A stretch of 64,000 bases of DNA from assembly GCF_009763245.1 (NCBI RefSeq), contig NZ_WKJZ01000001.1, positions 1,978,810 to 2,042,809 of the forward strand, given 5' to 3'. The notes under the pieces are model-generated. The model saw only the letters and a list, made by a program, of their open reading frames with translations. It searched no databases and was not told the origin of the DNA. This DNA comes from Pseudomonas xionganensis. GTDB lineage: Bacteria; Pseudomonadota; Gammaproteobacteria; Pseudomonadales; Pseudomonadaceae. The position numbers and the translations under genes are program-made. Numbering within the stretch: position 1 is the stretch's first letter; the number at the start of each line of letters is the position of its first letter. Below are positions 1-9,979 of the stretch, piece after piece.

Positions 1-184
1 CCAGCCACAGGTAGAAGCGCCTTGAACTGCGCATAAAACAGGCGGCGGCCAGTAGCAAGAAGGGGGTGGTGGGCAGTACCGGGAGGAAGATGCCGATCAC
101 CCCGAGCACCACGCTCAGCCAGCCAACGGCAATCAGCACGCCGCGCAGCAGCGGGTTGCGCTGCTGCTGGAGATCCTCGGTCAT
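1..184 (-). CDS. DUF454 (YbaN-like) inner-membrane protein, 3' end outside window
   Basis: The gene is read on the minus strand from an ATG at 184 and runs off the left edge, so only about 61 codons are visible. They begin MTEDLQQQQRN, followed by a hydrophobic segment, a short turn LPVLPTTP, and a second hydrophobic segment ending near FMRSSRRFY. That Pro-Thr-Thr-Pro turn between two helices is typical of the DUF454/YbaN family of small inner-membrane proteins, whose function is not established. It starts 13 bp after the stop of the upstream UPF0149 gene on the same strand, so the two are probably co-transcribed. The family assignment rests on the visible N-terminal half only. Confidence 0.7.
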   Translation of the reverse strand, partial: MTEDLQQQRNPLLRGVLIAVGWLSVVLGVIGIFLPVLPTTPFLLLAAACFMRSSRRFYLWL

Positions 185-197
185 CCCCGGGCTGGCG

Positions 198-785
198 TCA
201 GTGGCGCTGGGGCTTGAGCAGGGCGGGTTTTTCTTCCGGGGCCTGGCACAGCAGGAACAGGGCGGTGAGCAGTTCGGGGATCTGCTCGACCATGCTGTCC
301 ACCAGATCGCGGTCGCGGGCGATTTCGGCGAATTCCGGCTGCTCGTCGAACAGGCCGGAGCCGACCATGATCGGCAGCAGCAGCTCGCTCACTTCATCTT
401 CGGCATCGTCGAACCAGGCGGCTTCGCGCAGGAACACGCCTTCCATAAAGCCGATGCACCAGCCGCGCAGGTCGGAATCGTCCGGTTCATCGCCCAGGTC
501 CAGCTCGCAGGGCACTTCCGGATCATCGTCGCTGGCCAGCTGGCGGGCGATATGGCTGTGCAGCTGAACCAGGGTGGCTTCGATGTCGTCGCGCTCGGCG
601 TCGCTGCGGTAGTGCGGCGGCTCGCTGAACAGGGCGTCGATCCATTCGCGCTGCGGCACCGGGTCCGGGCAGATGGCCAGGGCGGTCAGGTAGCCATGGG
701 CGGCGATGTAGTCCAGGGCCTCTTCGTGCAGCTCATCGGCGTCGAGGAAGGCTTGCAGGCGGGACAGTTGCTCGGCGAAGGACAT
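198..785 (-). CDS. UPF0149 (YecA/YgfB family) protein
   Basis: This 195-residue, strongly acidic, mostly helical protein matches the UPF0149/YgfB group: an N-terminal helix-rich part, then the block GWCIGFMEGVFLREAAW near the middle and a LPIMVGSGL segment. There is no signal peptide or membrane segment, so it should be cytoplasmic. The molecular function of most family members is unclear; this copy also lacks the C-terminal SEC-C zinc motif seen in longer YecA proteins. It is transcribed away from recQ, and the 160 bp between the two starts must hold both promoters. The DUF454 gene follows 13 bp downstream. Confidence 0.8.
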   Translation of the reverse strand: MSFAEQLSRLQAFLDADELHEEALDYIAAHGYLTALAICPDPVPQREWIDALFSEPPHYRSDAERDDIEATLVQLHSHIARQLASDDDPEVPCELDLGDEPDDSDLRGWCIGFMEGVFLREAAWFDDAEDEVSELLLPIMVGSGLFDEQPEFAEIARDRDLVDSMVEQIPELLTALFLLCQAPEEKPALLKPQRH

Positions 786-914
786 CGGGGGCTACCTTAG
801 ATGGTTTTATCGAGGCTGGATTCTAGTCTAGAGCGGGCAGAGCGGCCATAGCCGCGGTAAATACCAGCGGCGCGGGCCGCCGTCCGGTGGCCGCCTGCAA
901 CCGGGTGACTTGCG

Positions 915-920
915 TATAAT
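915..920 (+). promoter_or_regulatory. recQ: Probable recQ -10 element
   Basis: A perfect TATAAT lies 26 bp upstream of the recQ start. No convincing -35 hexamer is visible at the usual spacing. A GGAG Shine-Dalgarno at 935-938 follows. Only the -10 match is seen; promoter activity is inferred. Confidence 0.5.
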
Positions 921-945
921 GCCGGCCTCGTTTCGGAGACCCAGC

Positions 946-3072
<2,127 letters not shown>

Positions 3073-3181
3073 CAGCACGGCCGCTGGCCTATTTTGCCGC
3101 TCGCCCTGGCGCCGGCGGTGACTGTGGGCGGGCGAGGGCGGTGCTAGCATCCTGCGGGTTTTCTGCCGAGCGATGCGAACC

Positions 3182-4198
3182 ATGGAACGACTGATTCAGG
3201 CCAATGGCCAACCCCATTACGGCATCTTTGCCAGCCCGCCGGGCCTGATCAATTACCGCGACTACGACTTGCGCTCGCCCATGGGGCGCAAGCTGGGCGC
3301 GCTGGCCAAATGGCGGCGCTTTCATCAGTTCCAGTACTTCGGCCTGATCAGCGACGAGCTGATCGGCGGCTGCGCCCTGGCCAACCTGAGCCTGGCCGGT
3401 ATCGGCTTCGTCTACCTGTTCCACCCGGCCAGCGGGCGCATGATTGAGCGTCAGTTCAAGCTGCCCCTGGGCTGGGGCACTCGGTTTTCCCAGCAGCCCG
3501 ACGATGGCGTGTGCGAGCTGCGCAGCGGCGCCAATCTGCTGCGTCTGGAGAATGTGGGGGCTAGTCGGGAGAAACGCCTGTTGGTCGAGCTGGATGACGG
3601 CACCCGTATCGAGGCGGCCTTCAGCGAGCGTGAGCCGGCCTTTGCTCCCATGTGTATCAACACCCAGGCCGGGGTCAATGGCTGGGTCTATGCGCAGAAG
3701 GTCGCGGGGGTGCGCTGCCAGGGGCGGGTGCAGTGCGCTTTGGGCGACTTCGACCTGGGGCAGATGGGCGCCTTTGCCCACCACGACTGGTCCGCCGGCT
3801 ATATGCGGCCGCAAACCCACTGGAACTGGGCCTGCCTGTCCGGCGCGGTGGGGGATCTGCGGGTGGGGCTGAACCTGTCCTGTGGGGTCAACGAAACCAG
3901 CTTTACCGAAAACTGCTTCTGGCTCGATGGCGAGCTGATCAAGGTCGATACGGTGCGCTTCGACTTCGATCGCCAGCAGCCCCTGCAGCCTTGGCAGATC
4001 CACTCCCATGACGGCCAGGTGGCGCTGCGCTTCGAGGGCCACGGGCTGCATCAGGAGCGCATGAATGTTGGTTTTATGGCCAGCAACTTCAAGCAGATCT
4101 TCGGCCGGTTCAGTGGTGTGCTACGGCCTGTCGGGCGGCCCGAGGTGTTGATCGACCAGCTCTGGGGCTTTGTCGAGGATCAGTATGTAAAGTGGTGA
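3182..4198 (+). CDS. DUF2804 domain-containing protein
   Basis: The 338-residue soluble protein matches DUF2804 from end to end, with the characteristic opening GIFASPPGLINYRDYDLRSP and a C-terminal SNFKQIFGRFSG segment followed by a WGFVEDQYVKW end. Members are of unknown biochemical function; the fold is likely beta-rich and related to lipocalin-like hydroxyneurosporene-synthase proteins, which is an inference. There is no signal peptide. Two in-frame ATGs exist, at 3173 and 3182; I prefer 3182 because the only GAG-type ribosome site ends 2 bp before 3173, too close to serve it. The gene stands alone, between recQ and a MarR regulator on the same strand. Confidence 0.8.
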   Translation: MERLIQANGQPHYGIFASPPGLINYRDYDLRSPMGRKLGALAKWRRFHQFQYFGLISDELIGGCALANLSLAGIGFVYLFHPASGRMIERQFKLPLGWGTRFSQQPDDGVCELRSGANLLRLENVGASREKRLLVELDDGTRIEAAFSEREPAFAPMCINTQAGVNGWVYAQKVAGVRCQGRVQCALGDFDLGQMGAFAHHDWSAGYMRPQTHWNWACLSGAVGDLRVGLNLSCGVNETSFTENCFWLDGELIKVDTVRFDFDRQQPLQPWQIHSHDGQVALRFEGHGLHQERMNVGFMASNFKQIFGRFSGVLRPVGRPEVLIDQLWGFVEDQYVKW

Positions 4199-4292
4199 TA
4201 CATCCCTCAGCCTTTTGTAGGCTTGCCTGAATACCGGGGTTATGGTTAGCTCGCTAATAATTGTTTTTTGATGTTTATGCGAGTCGTAACCG

Positions 4293-4730
4293 ATGTCTTA
4301 CCCCGATCAACACCGTTTTGCCATGCAGGTTGCCCAACTGTCCCGCGCCTGGCGCGCCGAACTGGATCGCCGCCTGGTCGGTCTGGGCCTGTCCCAGGCC
4401 CGCTGGCTGGTCTTGCTGCACCTGGGACGCTTTGCCGAGTTGCCCACCCAGCGCGAGCTGGCGCAGAGCGTCGGCGTCGAGGGCCCGACCCTGGCCCGCC
4501 TGCTCGATAGTCTGGAAGCCCAGGGTCTGGTCACCCGTCAGGCGGTGCCGGAAGATCGCCGTGCCAAGAAAATCGCCCTGTGCCCCGAAGCTCGTCCTCT
4601 GATCGAGAAGATCGAAGCCATTTCGGCTCAGTTGCGCCAGGAAGTCTTCGCCGGTATCGACGAGGACGACCTGCGCCGCTGCCAGCAGGTGCATGCCCAG
4701 GTGCTGCGTAATTTGGAGCGGCGCAGCTAG
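4293..4730 (+). CDS. MarR/SlyA family transcriptional regulator
   Basis: The 145-residue protein has the MarR winged-helix plan: an N-terminal dimerisation helix (HRFAMQVAQLSRAWRAELDR), the helix-turn-helix TQRELAQSVGVEGPTLARLL at about residues 52-71, and the wing with the conserved DRRAKKIAL. It most resembles SlyA-type members. Such proteins are dimeric DNA-binding repressors or anti-repressors, often responding to small aromatic ligands; nothing here identifies the ligand. It is followed by an intrinsic terminator at 4792-4822, so it is probably monocistronic. No divergent partner gene points to a target. Confidence 0.85.
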   Translation: MSYPDQHRFAMQVAQLSRAWRAELDRRLVGLGLSQARWLVLLHLGRFAELPTQRELAQSVGVEGPTLARLLDSLEAQGLVTRQAVPEDRRAKKIALCPEARPLIEKIEAISAQLRQEVFAGIDEDDLRRCQQVHAQVLRNLERRS

Positions 4731-5064
4731 CAGGCTGTTGCCGCTTCCTGGGCGGCTATCGCCTGAGCCTGCTGAGGCTATGTCGTGTCATATAAATGGC
4801 GATTTCGCGCCATTTATTTTGCCTTGTCGGTTTATTGACCTGTGGCCTATGCTTGCCGGGTGTAATGGCTTTGTGCCGCGGTGCGCCGTTCGTCCGTCAA
4901 CAGGCATCGGGGGGCTGGCATAAGGCCCGTTCTAGAAGGGTTGGACAGGGAGCGTTGGGCCCATACGCAATATCGAAACTGCGCTTTTGCCCAGGTGCTG
5001 GAGCACTGGTCTATGGTTGTTGTAGAGCGGAGTTGATCTGGGCAAGCCCAGTAGGAGCGTTGGT
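4731..5064. other. 334-bp intergenic region between the MarR gene and the FimV-like gene
   Basis: The first third contains the MarR terminator. The rest carries no credible ORF. Near its end a GGGCAAGCCC palindrome precedes AGGAG at 5053-5057, the ribosome site of the FimV-like gene. I could not assign a clear sigma-70 promoter; TTGACC at 4835-4840 has no well-spaced -10. Confidence 0.5.
4792..4822 (+). terminator. Intrinsic terminator after the MarR regulator
   Basis: A perfect 10-bp stem (4792-4801 with 4808-4817, ATAAATGGCG arm) with a 6-nt loop is followed directly by a T-rich run. It ends the MarR transcript on the plus strand. Its stem is AT-rich at the base, so efficiency is uncertain. 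Confidence 0.7.
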
Positions 5065-7170
5065 ATGGCAAGGGTTCGTCAGCTGTTGATTGGCTTGGCA
5101 TCGGGTTCGGCCCTCTATTCAGGCCTGGCACCGGCCCTGGGGCTGGGTGAAATCACCCTGCATTCGGCCTTGAGCCAGCCGCTGGATGCGGAAATCGAAC
5201 TGCTCAACCTGGGCGATCTCGGCGAAGCCGAGGTGAAGGTACGCCTGGCCCCGCCCGAGGTATTCAGCCGTTCCGGCGTCGACCGTCTGTACTTTCTCAA
5301 TGACCTGCGTTTCACCCCCATATTCAGCCGTGGCCGCGGGGTGATCCGGGTGGTCTCGGCGCGGCCGGTGCGTGAGCCCTATCTGAACTTTATTGTCGAG
5401 GTTTCACGCCCCACCGGTGATCTGTACCGCGAATACACCCTGTTGCTGGACCCGCCCGGCTCTTCGGCCTACCGCACCGCAGCGGCTCCTGCGGCCAGTC
5501 TGACCGCCCCGGCACCGCGTCTGCCTGCCAGCAGTCCGGCGCCTGTTCCCCGGGCCCCGCGTGAGTTGCCTGCAGCGACAACCGGGCAGCGTTATACCGT
5601 GGTCAGCGGCGATAGCCTGTGGAAGATTGCCGCGCGCCTGCGTGACGCCGGCAGCCCGGCCTCCCAGCAAGCCCTGATGGGCGATATCCATGCGCTCAAC
5701 CCCAGTGCCTTCAGCCGTGGCGATATCAATCGCCTGCTGGCCGGCGCCGAGTTGCTGCTGCCAGACAGTGCAGTTGCCTCTGGTCAGCAACTGGCGGCTC
5801 AGCCGAGCCCTGCTGCCCAGGCGAGTGTCGCCGAGTCGTCGAGCCTGGCTCCGGTCGATCCCCCGAGCGAGGCCGTCAGCGCCGCAGAACCACTGCCAGT
5901 CGCTGCTGCTCCCGTTAGCCAAGCCGCTGATCCGGCGCAACTGCTGCAGGAGCAGCAGCGGGTCGAGGCGGAGCTGGCCAACCAGATCACCGAAACCGTG
6001 CAGCTGCAGCAGAGCCTGGCTGAGCTCCAGCTGCAGGTGCAGCAGCTACAAGAGGAAATGAGCACGCGGGATCGGCAGATCGCCGGCCTGCAGGCGGAAC
6101 TGGCGGCCCGCTCGGCCGCAGTGCAGAACGCTGCGCAGGAGATGCCGCCCGCCGCCGAGCCGCCTGCCGAAGCGCAGCCCCAGGCGCCCGCTACAGCCTC
6201 CAATGGCTGGTTGCAGCTGGGCTGGGCCGGGCTGGGTCTGGCCGCTTTGGGGCTGCTGGGGCTGTTCTGGCGCTCCAGAAGCCGTCCTGTGCCGCCGGTG
6301 CAAACGGTCAAGCGCGCCCATGTGCCCAGTCAGGCGCCGGTTGCCGCCTCACGCCCCGTGGCCCTCGCCAGCAGCCGTGAACAGGCGCCGGCCGGGCCGG
6401 CCTGGCCACCGGCCGGCACCACTGATGCCCTGCAAAGTGCCAATGTCTATATCGCCTACGGGCGTTTCAGTGAGGCTGCGGCCAACCTGCGCAAGGCGCT
6501 GGAGTCGCAGCCGGGGCGCAATGACATCCGCTTCCGCCTGCTGGAAGTGCTGGCTCAGCTGGGTGATGCCCAGGGCTTTCTCGATGAAGAGGCGCGTCTG
6601 CGCGCCAGTGGCTTTACCCCGGCGCGTATCGATGAACTCAAGGCGCGCCATGCCCAGCTGTTCGCCGAGCCGGCTCACGACCTGCTGGACGAGGCGGTGC
6701 TGCAGTTGGATGAGGAGCCCGCAGCGCCCCTGGCGGATGCGGACGAGGCCAAGCTCAATCTGGACGATCTGTCCCTGGATGCCGATTGGGATCTGGTTAC
6801 CCCCTTCGCCCAGCCCAAGGCCAAACAGCGGGTTACCTCCGAGGATGTCTTCGAGCTGGGTAGCAGCCGCGATGCCCGCAGCCCCTTCGCCGAAAATATG
6901 CTGGTGGAGGAAAGCTCCAACAGTGAGTGGGTGGATGACGAACTGGATGACGCCTTTGCCGAGTCTCTGCAGGCCGAAAGCAGCCCGTTGCTGGACGACC
7001 TGGAGCATCTGGCCGGTAACCAGGACAACCTGACCAAGCTCAATATGGCCCTGGCCTATATTGAGCAGGGCAGCCTGGAAAGTGCCTGCAGTATCCTCAA
7101 TGAAGTCATCGCCGACGGCGACGAGGAGCAGAAGCAGGAGGCCCGTCAGCTGTTGGCCAAGATCGCCTAG
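5065..7170 (+). CDS. fimV: FimV-like LysM/TPR inner-membrane protein (short form)
   Basis: FimV proteins are polar inner-membrane scaffolds that bind peptidoglycan and support type IV pilus assembly and twitching. This 701-residue protein has the family layout: signal segment 1-25, the conserved GEITLHSALSQPLDAEIEL block, a LysM domain near 174-232 (YTVVSGDSLWKIA), a coiled coil near 295-350, one membrane helix near 382-401, a TPR-like segment near 455-520, an acidic linker, and the small C-terminal TPR domain. It is shorter than the roughly 900 residues of P. aeruginosa FimV, mainly in the acidic linker. It is not flanked by asd and truA, the usual fimV context, so it may be a paralogue. AGGAG at 5053-5057 supports the start, and a strong terminator follows. 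Confidence 0.8.
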   Translation: MARVRQLLIGLASGSALYSGLAPALGLGEITLHSALSQPLDAEIELLNLGDLGEAEVKVRLAPPEVFSRSGVDRLYFLNDLRFTPIFSRGRGVIRVVSARPVREPYLNFIVEVSRPTGDLYREYTLLLDPPGSSAYRTAAAPAASLTAPAPRLPASSPAPVPRAPRELPAATTGQRYTVVSGDSLWKIAARLRDAGSPASQQALMGDIHALNPSAFSRGDINRLLAGAELLLPDSAVASGQQLAAQPSPAAQASVAESSSLAPVDPPSEAVSAAEPLPVAAAPVSQAADPAQLLQEQQRVEAELANQITETVQLQQSLAELQLQVQQLQEEMSTRDRQIAGLQAELAARSAAVQNAAQEMPPAAEPPAEAQPQAPATASNGWLQLGWAGLGLAALGLLGLFWRSRSRPVPPVQTVKRAHVPSQAPVAASRPVALASSREQAPAGPAWPPAGTTDALQSANVYIAYGRFSEAAANLRKALESQPGRNDIRFRLLEVLAQLGDAQGFLDEEARLRASGFTPARIDELKARHAQLFAEPAHDLLDEAVLQLDEEPAAPLADADEAKLNLDDLSLDADWDLVTPFAQPKAKQRVTSEDVFELGSSRDARSPFAENMLVEESSNSEWVDDELDDAFAESLQAESSPLLDDLEHLAGNQDNLTKLNMALAYIEQGSLESACSILNEVIADGDEEQKQEARQLLAKIA

Positions 7171-7190
7171 CTGCCCCTCTGCATCCAGAC

Positions 7191-7223
7191 GCCCGCCGAG
7201 GGCCAAGCCGGCGGGCGTTTTTT
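7191..7223 (+). terminator. Intrinsic terminator after the FimV-like gene
   Basis: GCCCGCCG at 7191-7198 pairs with CGGCGGGC at 7209-7216 around a 10-nt loop, followed by six T residues (7218-7223). It lies 20 bp after the stop codon. Confidence 0.9.
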
Positions 7224-7418
7224 ATGGCTATGTCACATCGTGTGTTGCGTTCAGCTTCGCCACTGAGCGTTAGAGCGGCCTGAGGCCGTCGGGTGCGGCC
7301 ATTGCAAATAGCGACGTTCTCCTCCAGGCACCTAGGCAACGCTTAATTGGTGCATAGCCTTTTTTAGGCAGGGCAGCGCTATCATGGCCAGCCCTGAAGC
7401 CTCTGGACCGCAAGCCCG

Positions 7419-7703
7419 ATGAACCCGCACAAAGCCGAAGTCGTGATCACCTATTGCACCCAGTGCCAGTGGCTGCTGCGCGCGGCCTGGCTGGCCCAGG
7501 AGCTGCTCAGCACCTTTGCCGATGACCTGGCCCGGGTCAGCCTGGAGCCGGCCAGTGGCGGCACCTTCCGCATCACCTGCGACGGCGTGCAGATCTGGGA
7601 GCGCAAGGCCGATGGCGGCTTTCCCGAGGCCAAGGAACTCAAGCAGCGGGTGCGCGACCAGATCGACCCGGCCCGGGATCTGGGGCATAACGATCGGCCC
7701 TGA
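7419..7703 (+). CDS. SelT/SelW/SelH (Rdx family) thioredoxin-fold protein
   Basis: The 94-residue protein has the Rdx pattern: a beta strand VVITYCTQCQWLLRA carrying a CxxC redox motif at about residues 13-16, then a C-terminal part with GGTFRITCDGVQIWERKADGG and FPEAKELKQRVRDQI, both conserved in bacterial SelT/SelW-like proteins. In animals the second Cys position is selenocysteine; here both are ordinary Cys codons. A role in thiol redox is likely but the bacterial function is not established. It is a single-gene unit; its terminator overlaps the stop codon. Confidence 0.88.
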   Translation: MNPHKAEVVITYCTQCQWLLRAAWLAQELLSTFADDLARVSLEPASGGTFRITCDGVQIWERKADGGFPEAKELKQRVRDQIDPARDLGHNDRP

Positions 7704-7722
7704 GCAAGGCCGATCGGCTTTT
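7691..7722 (+). terminator. Intrinsic terminator overlapping the stop of the SelT-like gene
   Basis: CGATCGGCC at 7691-7699 pairs with GGCCGATCG at 7708-7716 (9 bp, 8-nt loop), followed by a short T run. The left arm lies in the last codons of the gene. Confidence 0.7.
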
Positions 7723-7754
7723 GTTCGGAAGGCTGCGCGCTTTGCGCAGGGGCT

Positions 7755-7779
7755 GGTGGACAAGCTTCGCGTTGTCCAC
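7755..7779. repeat. Isolated half of the GGTGG/CCACC palindrome family
   Basis: GGTGGACAAGCTTCGCGTTGTCCAC forms a stem of GGTGGACAA with TTGTCCAC around a GCTTCGCG-type centre. It lacks the CCTAC tail of the other copies in this window and sits between convergent genes. Confidence 0.6.
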
Positions 7780-7826
7780 GCAGCCATGGCGCGGGGTTGT
7801 GTCACATCGCATGGCGGCCGTTGCGA

Positions 7827-8678
7827 TTACCTGGCCATACGCGCCGCAAGAAAGATCGCGCTGACGATCAGCAGCCCGCCGGCGAGCATGCGCAGGGTGG
7901 GTATTTCGCTGAACAGCAGCCAGGCGAAGGCGATGCCGTAGACCGGCTCCAGGGCGAAGATCACCGCCGTGGTGCGCGCCTTGAGCACCCTCAGGCTGGC
8001 GACGAACAGGCTGTGGGCAAGACCCGTGCAGAAGATGCCCAGCATGGCCATCCACAACCAGCTATTGAGGCTGCTCTCGGGTAGTGCGGGCCAGGCGAAT
8101 GGCAGAAACACCAGCAGCACACTGAGGTTCTGAAACAGCGCCGCCTGTACCGGATCGATGCCGCGGGTGCTGGCGCGGTTGAGCAGTGACAGCAGGGCGA
8201 ACAGCAGCCCCGACAGCACCGCCCAGAGCAGGCCGCCAGTGGCCTGGCTGGCCAGGTCGAAGTCCGGGGTGACCAGCACCAGGCCCAGGCAGACCAGACC
8301 GACCATGGCGAACTCAGCGGGGCGGGTACGTTCGCGGAACAGCAGGCCCTCCAGTAGCACGGTAAAGGCTGGGAAGCTGGCGAAGCCCAGGGTGGCAATG
8401 GCCACGCCAGAAATATTCACCGCCTCGAAAAAGGTCCACCAGTGCCCGCCCAGCAGCAACCCACCCAAGGCCAGCAGGGCCAGCTGGCGCAGGCCGGGCA
8501 GGCGCAGCGGCGCCTTGCCGATCAGTTGGGCGAACAGGGCCAGGGCCAGCACGGCAAAGATGGCCCGGCCGGCGACTATCATTTCCGGCAGGTTGTCTGC
8601 CAGTTTGCCGAAGATGCCCGACAGGCCGAACAGCAGGGCGCCCAGGTGAATGGCCCAGAGGGCCGTGCGTGTATTCAT
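7827..8678 (-). CDS. EamA-family (DMT superfamily) transporter
   Basis: The 283-residue protein is almost entirely hydrophobic, with about ten membrane helices arranged as two EamA repeats (roughly residues 5-135 and 148-280). The second repeat ends in FALEPVYGIAFAWLLFSEIPT, the conserved EamA signature with its Glu-Pro. Members export or exchange amino acids, nucleotides or other metabolites; the substrate cannot be predicted here. Its ATG overlaps the stop of the CsaA-like gene by 4 bp (8675-8678), so the two are translationally coupled. Confidence 0.88.
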   Translation of the reverse strand: MNTRTALWAIHLGALLFGLSGIFGKLADNLPEMIVAGRAIFAVLALALFAQLIGKAPLRLPGLRQLALLALGGLLLGGHWWTFFEAVNISGVAIATLGFASFPAFTVLLEGLLFRERTRPAEFAMVGLVCLGLVLVTPDFDLASQATGGLLWAVLSGLLFALLSLLNRASTRGIDPVQAALFQNLSVLLVFLPFAWPALPESSLNSWLWMAMLGIFCTGLAHSLFVASLRVLKARTTAVIFALEPVYGIAFAWLLFSEIPTLRMLAGGLLIVSAIFLAARMAR

Positions 8679-9010
8679 GCCAGGCGCGATCCGTTGGCCA
8701 GGGGCTTGTCGAAGCTGGCCAGCACCACCTTGCCGTCAGCGTCATAGACGCCGGTGACCAGTACCTCGGAGCGCACCCCGGCAATGCGTTTCGGGGCAAA
8801 ATTGCACACGCACAGCACCTGGCGACCGATCAGCTCGGCGCAGCTGTAATGCCCGGTCAGCTGGGCGCTGGATTGCCTGATGCCCAGTTCGCCCAGGTCC
8901 ACCTGCAGCACATAGGCCGGTTTGATCGCCCCGGTGTTGGGCTCGGCGGCCAGCAGGGTGCCGACGCGCAGTTCCACCCGCTGAAAGTCTTGCCATTCGA
9001 TCTGCTGCAT
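8675..9010 (-). CDS. CsaA-like tRNA-binding-domain protein
   Basis: The 111-residue protein is a single tRNA-binding OB-fold of the EMAP-II/MetRS C-terminal type: RVELRVGTLLAAEPN near the start, the central LGIRQSSAQLTGHYS, then VLCVCNFAPKRIAGVRSEVL with the conserved Asn-Phe-Ala-Pro-Lys. CsaA from Bacillus is described as an export-related chaperone, while related domains bind tRNA; which applies here is unknown. It is the first gene of a two-gene unit with the downstream EamA transporter. Confidence 0.85.
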   Translation of the reverse strand: MQQIEWQDFQRVELRVGTLLAAEPNTGAIKPAYVLQVDLGELGIRQSSAQLTGHYSCAELIGRQVLCVCNFAPKRIAGVRSEVLVTGVYDADGKVVLASFDKPLANGSRLA

Positions 9011-9093
9011 CTGCCCTGTCCTCCATATGCATCCCGCAGTCTAGGGCGGCCGGGCGCTGCCTGTCTGTCGCGCACGTATTGGCTTTTGTCGCG

Positions 9094-9843
9094 TTACTCG
9101 CGGCGGCTGCGCAGCTGGCGTGGCGTGCAGCCGAACTGGCGGGCGAGGGCGGCGCTGAAGGCGCTCTGGGAACTGTAGCCGACCCGGCTGGCGATCTCGC
9201 CGATGGCCAACTCGCTCTGTTGCAGCAGCTGACGGGCCAGTTGCAGGCGGCGCTGGCGCACATAGTCCATGGGCGTTTGCCCGGTGGCATCGAGAAAGCG
9301 CACATGGAAGCGCGCCGGCGACAATCCGCTCAGGCGCGCCAGGTCCTCCACCTGCAGGGGGTGGGCACAGTGCTGGTCGATATGGGCGTCGAGCATGGCC
9401 AGGGACAGGCCGTTCGGATGCGTTGGCGAATGCCCATGGCTCAGGCTGGCCAGCAGCAGGGCCGCGCCCTGGCGGGCGATCACCGGATCGTGCAGGGGGC
9501 TTGCGGCCAGCCAGTTGACCAGCTGGCTCTGGGCCGGATTGAGCTGCAGGGCGGCCGGGCGATCGAGCAGGCGCCGGCTGGCATTGGCATGGGGCCCCAG
9601 TTGCTCGTCCAGCCACTGCTCGCTGGGCACATCCAGTACCAGGCACTGGCTGCCCTTGGCGCTGTCGCAGGCATGCTTTTCCGCCCAGGGCACCACCGCC
9701 AGGCGCTGCCGGGTGATCAGGCTGCCGTGGCCGGCTACCTCGAAGTCCAGCTGGCCGCTGAGGCCAAAAACCAGCTGCGCATGGGGGTGACGATGGTTGA
9801 TCGGCTCCTGGCCGTAATGACGCAGCGACAGCAGGGTAGGCAT
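9094..9843 (-). CDS. AraC-family transcriptional regulator with N-terminal cupin
   Basis: The 249-residue protein has an N-terminal cupin-like ligand domain (INHRHPHAQLVFGLSGQLDF near residues 15-34) and a C-terminal AraC/XylS DNA-binding domain with two helix-turn-helices: LQVEDLARLSGLSPARFHVR, then LAIGEIASRVGYSSQSAFS and RQFGCTPRQLR. AAGGAG lies just upstream of the ATG at 9843. It diverges from the PlcP-like gene, and the Pho box falls in the shared 136-bp gap. A role in regulating that operon, or the CsaA/EamA genes downstream, is possible but not shown. Confidence 0.88.
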   Translation of the reverse strand: MPTLLSLRHYGQEPINHRHPHAQLVFGLSGQLDFEVAGHGSLITRQRLAVVPWAEKHACDSAKGSQCLVLDVPSEQWLDEQLGPHANASRRLLDRPAALQLNPAQSQLVNWLAASPLHDPVIARQGAALLLASLSHGHSPTHPNGLSLAMLDAHIDQHCAHPLQVEDLARLSGLSPARFHVRFLDATGQTPMDYVRQRRLQLARQLLQQSELAIGEIASRVGYSSQSAFSAALARQFGCTPRQLRSRRE

Positions 9844-9897
9844 GGCGGGCTCCTTGTGACGAGTTACCAGTCTAACCGCAGCAGCTTATCGAGCGCG

Positions 9898-9937
9898 CGG
9901 TCATGCAACGGTCATGGGGCTGTCACAGGGTTTTCAC
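9898..9937 (+). promoter_or_regulatory. Pho box: four PhoB half-sites at 11-bp spacing
   Basis: Four 7-bp units repeat every 11 bp: CGGTCAT (9898-9904), CGGTCAT (9909-9915), CTGTCAC (9920-9926) and TTTTCAC (9931-9937), separated by 4-bp spacers. The PhoB consensus is CTGTCAT repeated with 4-bp spacers, so this is a double Pho box. It ends 42 bp upstream of the PlcP-like start, a normal activator position. The sequence match is direct; PhoB control is inferred. Confidence 0.85.
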
Positions 9938-9979
9938 TGCCAGCGCCGAGGATCAAGCAAAACCTGCCGGAGGCCGCCT

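Noticed and set aside
7419..7703. SelT-like gene as a selenoprotein
   Set aside because: Both positions of the CxxC are normal Cys codons and there is no in-frame TGA or SECIS-like hairpin.
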